Assembly (NCBI GenBank): GCA_905250885.1
Contig: CAJNOQ010003334.1
Location: 1 to 20,598, forward strand
Direction of reading: 5' to 3'
DNA from: Didymodactylos carnosus
Lineage: Eukaryota; Rotifera; Eurotatoria; Philodinida; Philodinidae
DNA: 20,598 bases
Shown here: positions 20,003 through 20,598 of the stretch, piece after piece
How the letters are laid out: every line of letters begins with the position of its first letter
Position numbering within the stretch: position 1 is the first letter of the stretch
Program-made: the position numbers and the translations under genes
The notes under the pieces: generated by a model
What the model was told of the DNA's origin: nothing
Databases searched by the model: none
What the model saw: the letters and a program-made list of their open reading frames with translations, nothing else

Positions 20003-20598
20003 ATGGCTGAATATTTAGCTTCTATATTTGGTACAGAAAAAGATAAGTATGTTATGGTAGTCTTGAGAGGTACTCCGCTGATTTTTAAATCTCTTTTGTT
20101 TTGTGTTTTTAGAGTTAATTGCTCATTTTATTTCAAAATTGGTGCATGTAGACACGGTGAAAGATGTTCACGTGTACATAATAAACCTACGTTTAGTCAA
20201 GTATATTAGTCATAATAAAGTAAAAAAGAATAATCTAAATTCTATTTTATTTTTGTTTCTAGACAATTATTATGAAAAATCTTTATTTAAATCCATCACA
20301 CAGTGTGAAAGCACCTGATCAATCTGTTTCTATGGGTAAGCTTTGCAAATGAGATTTGATGTGAGACTGCACTTTATACTTCAACTCTATCCATTGTCTC
20401 ATCTCTTAATAGAACAAGCCGTAGCCTTATCCTCATAGAGAAATTATAACAGGATAAAAAAGTTTTTCAGGATTCTTGAAGCTCTGCAGCTATTTTTTCA
20501 CCAAAAAAAAGGGATATTTCACAGGTAGGTTGAGCTGAGTCATACCTATCGATCGATGTAAAAATTATCTTAAAATTCATTAGTGTTAATTAGTACTA
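20003..20598 (+). CDS. U2AF1: U2AF1 (U2AF35), splicing factor small subunit, 5' part only
   Basis: The small subunit of U2AF reads the 3' splice-site AG in the nucleus as a heterodimer with U2AF2. Visible exons are 20003-20046, 20113-20200 and 20263-20335, with introns of 66 and 62 bp; a third intron begins at 20336 and runs off the window. The start [15 protein letters not shown] is the hallmark N-terminus of animal U2AF1. It is followed by the first CCCH zinc finger with Cys18, Cys27, Cys33 and His37, and then HNKPTFSQ. The Ser34 position, which contacts RNA and is a mutation hotspot in people, is conserved. After FSQTI the sequence diverges ([11 protein letters not shown] against the usual LLNIYRNPQNS). 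The RRM-like UHM, the second zinc finger and any tail are outside the window. Confidence 0.95.
20336..20598 (+). other. third intron of U2AF1, running off the window
   Basis: It begins GTAAGC after the first base of a Gly codon. At least 263 bp are present without a recognisable next exon, making it longer than the two before it. Confidence 0.7.

Overview
The window is AT-rich animal DNA. It holds four spliced protein-coding genes separated by long non-coding stretches packed with short inverted-repeat (MITE or foldback-like) DNA elements. Most introns are 41 to 172 bp, with GT..AG ends and reading frames that join cleanly. The gene types are animal: a CYP3-clan cytochrome P450, a WASP-family actin nucleation promoter and U2AF1. 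Very short introns, AT-richness and many small TA-flanked elements would fit a rotifer, possibly a bdelloid, but nothing here proves the species. This assignment is inference.

Layout. Bases 1-4370 have no gene I can support. They hold a foldback repeat (1010-1264), an element with 28-bp terminal inverted repeats (1518-2546) containing TAGGATCC-type repeats and a tandem GGTTAGGTAAGG-type repeat, and a second TA-flanked element (2727-3443) full of TAGGATCCTA palindromes. Bases 4371-6860 (+) encode a complete four-exon cytochrome P450. Bases 7351-7459 are a small MITE, and 7985-9758 a 1.77-kb TA-flanked element with complex subterminal CCTGACG repeats. Bases 10235-12767 (+) encode a 13-exon WASP/N-WASP homologue of 531 residues with WH1, basic/CRIB/GBD, proline-rich, WH2-like, central and acidic segments. 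Bases 13657-14226 and 14444-14595 are two more inverted-repeat elements. Bases 18682-15160 (-) encode a three-exon, 725-residue low-complexity protein that I do not recognise; its second intron contains a large hairpin (15986-16499). From 20003 (+) the first three exons of U2AF1 (U2AF35) run off the right edge.

The genes do not form an operon or obvious pathway: a xenobiotic/lipid oxygenase, an Arp2/3 activator, an uncharacterised protein and a splicing factor. WASP and the unknown gene converge; the unknown gene and U2AF1 diverge. The accessory signal is in the mobile-element content and in a possible partial duplication inside the WASP protein. I found no CRISPR array, rRNA, tRNA or complete transposase.
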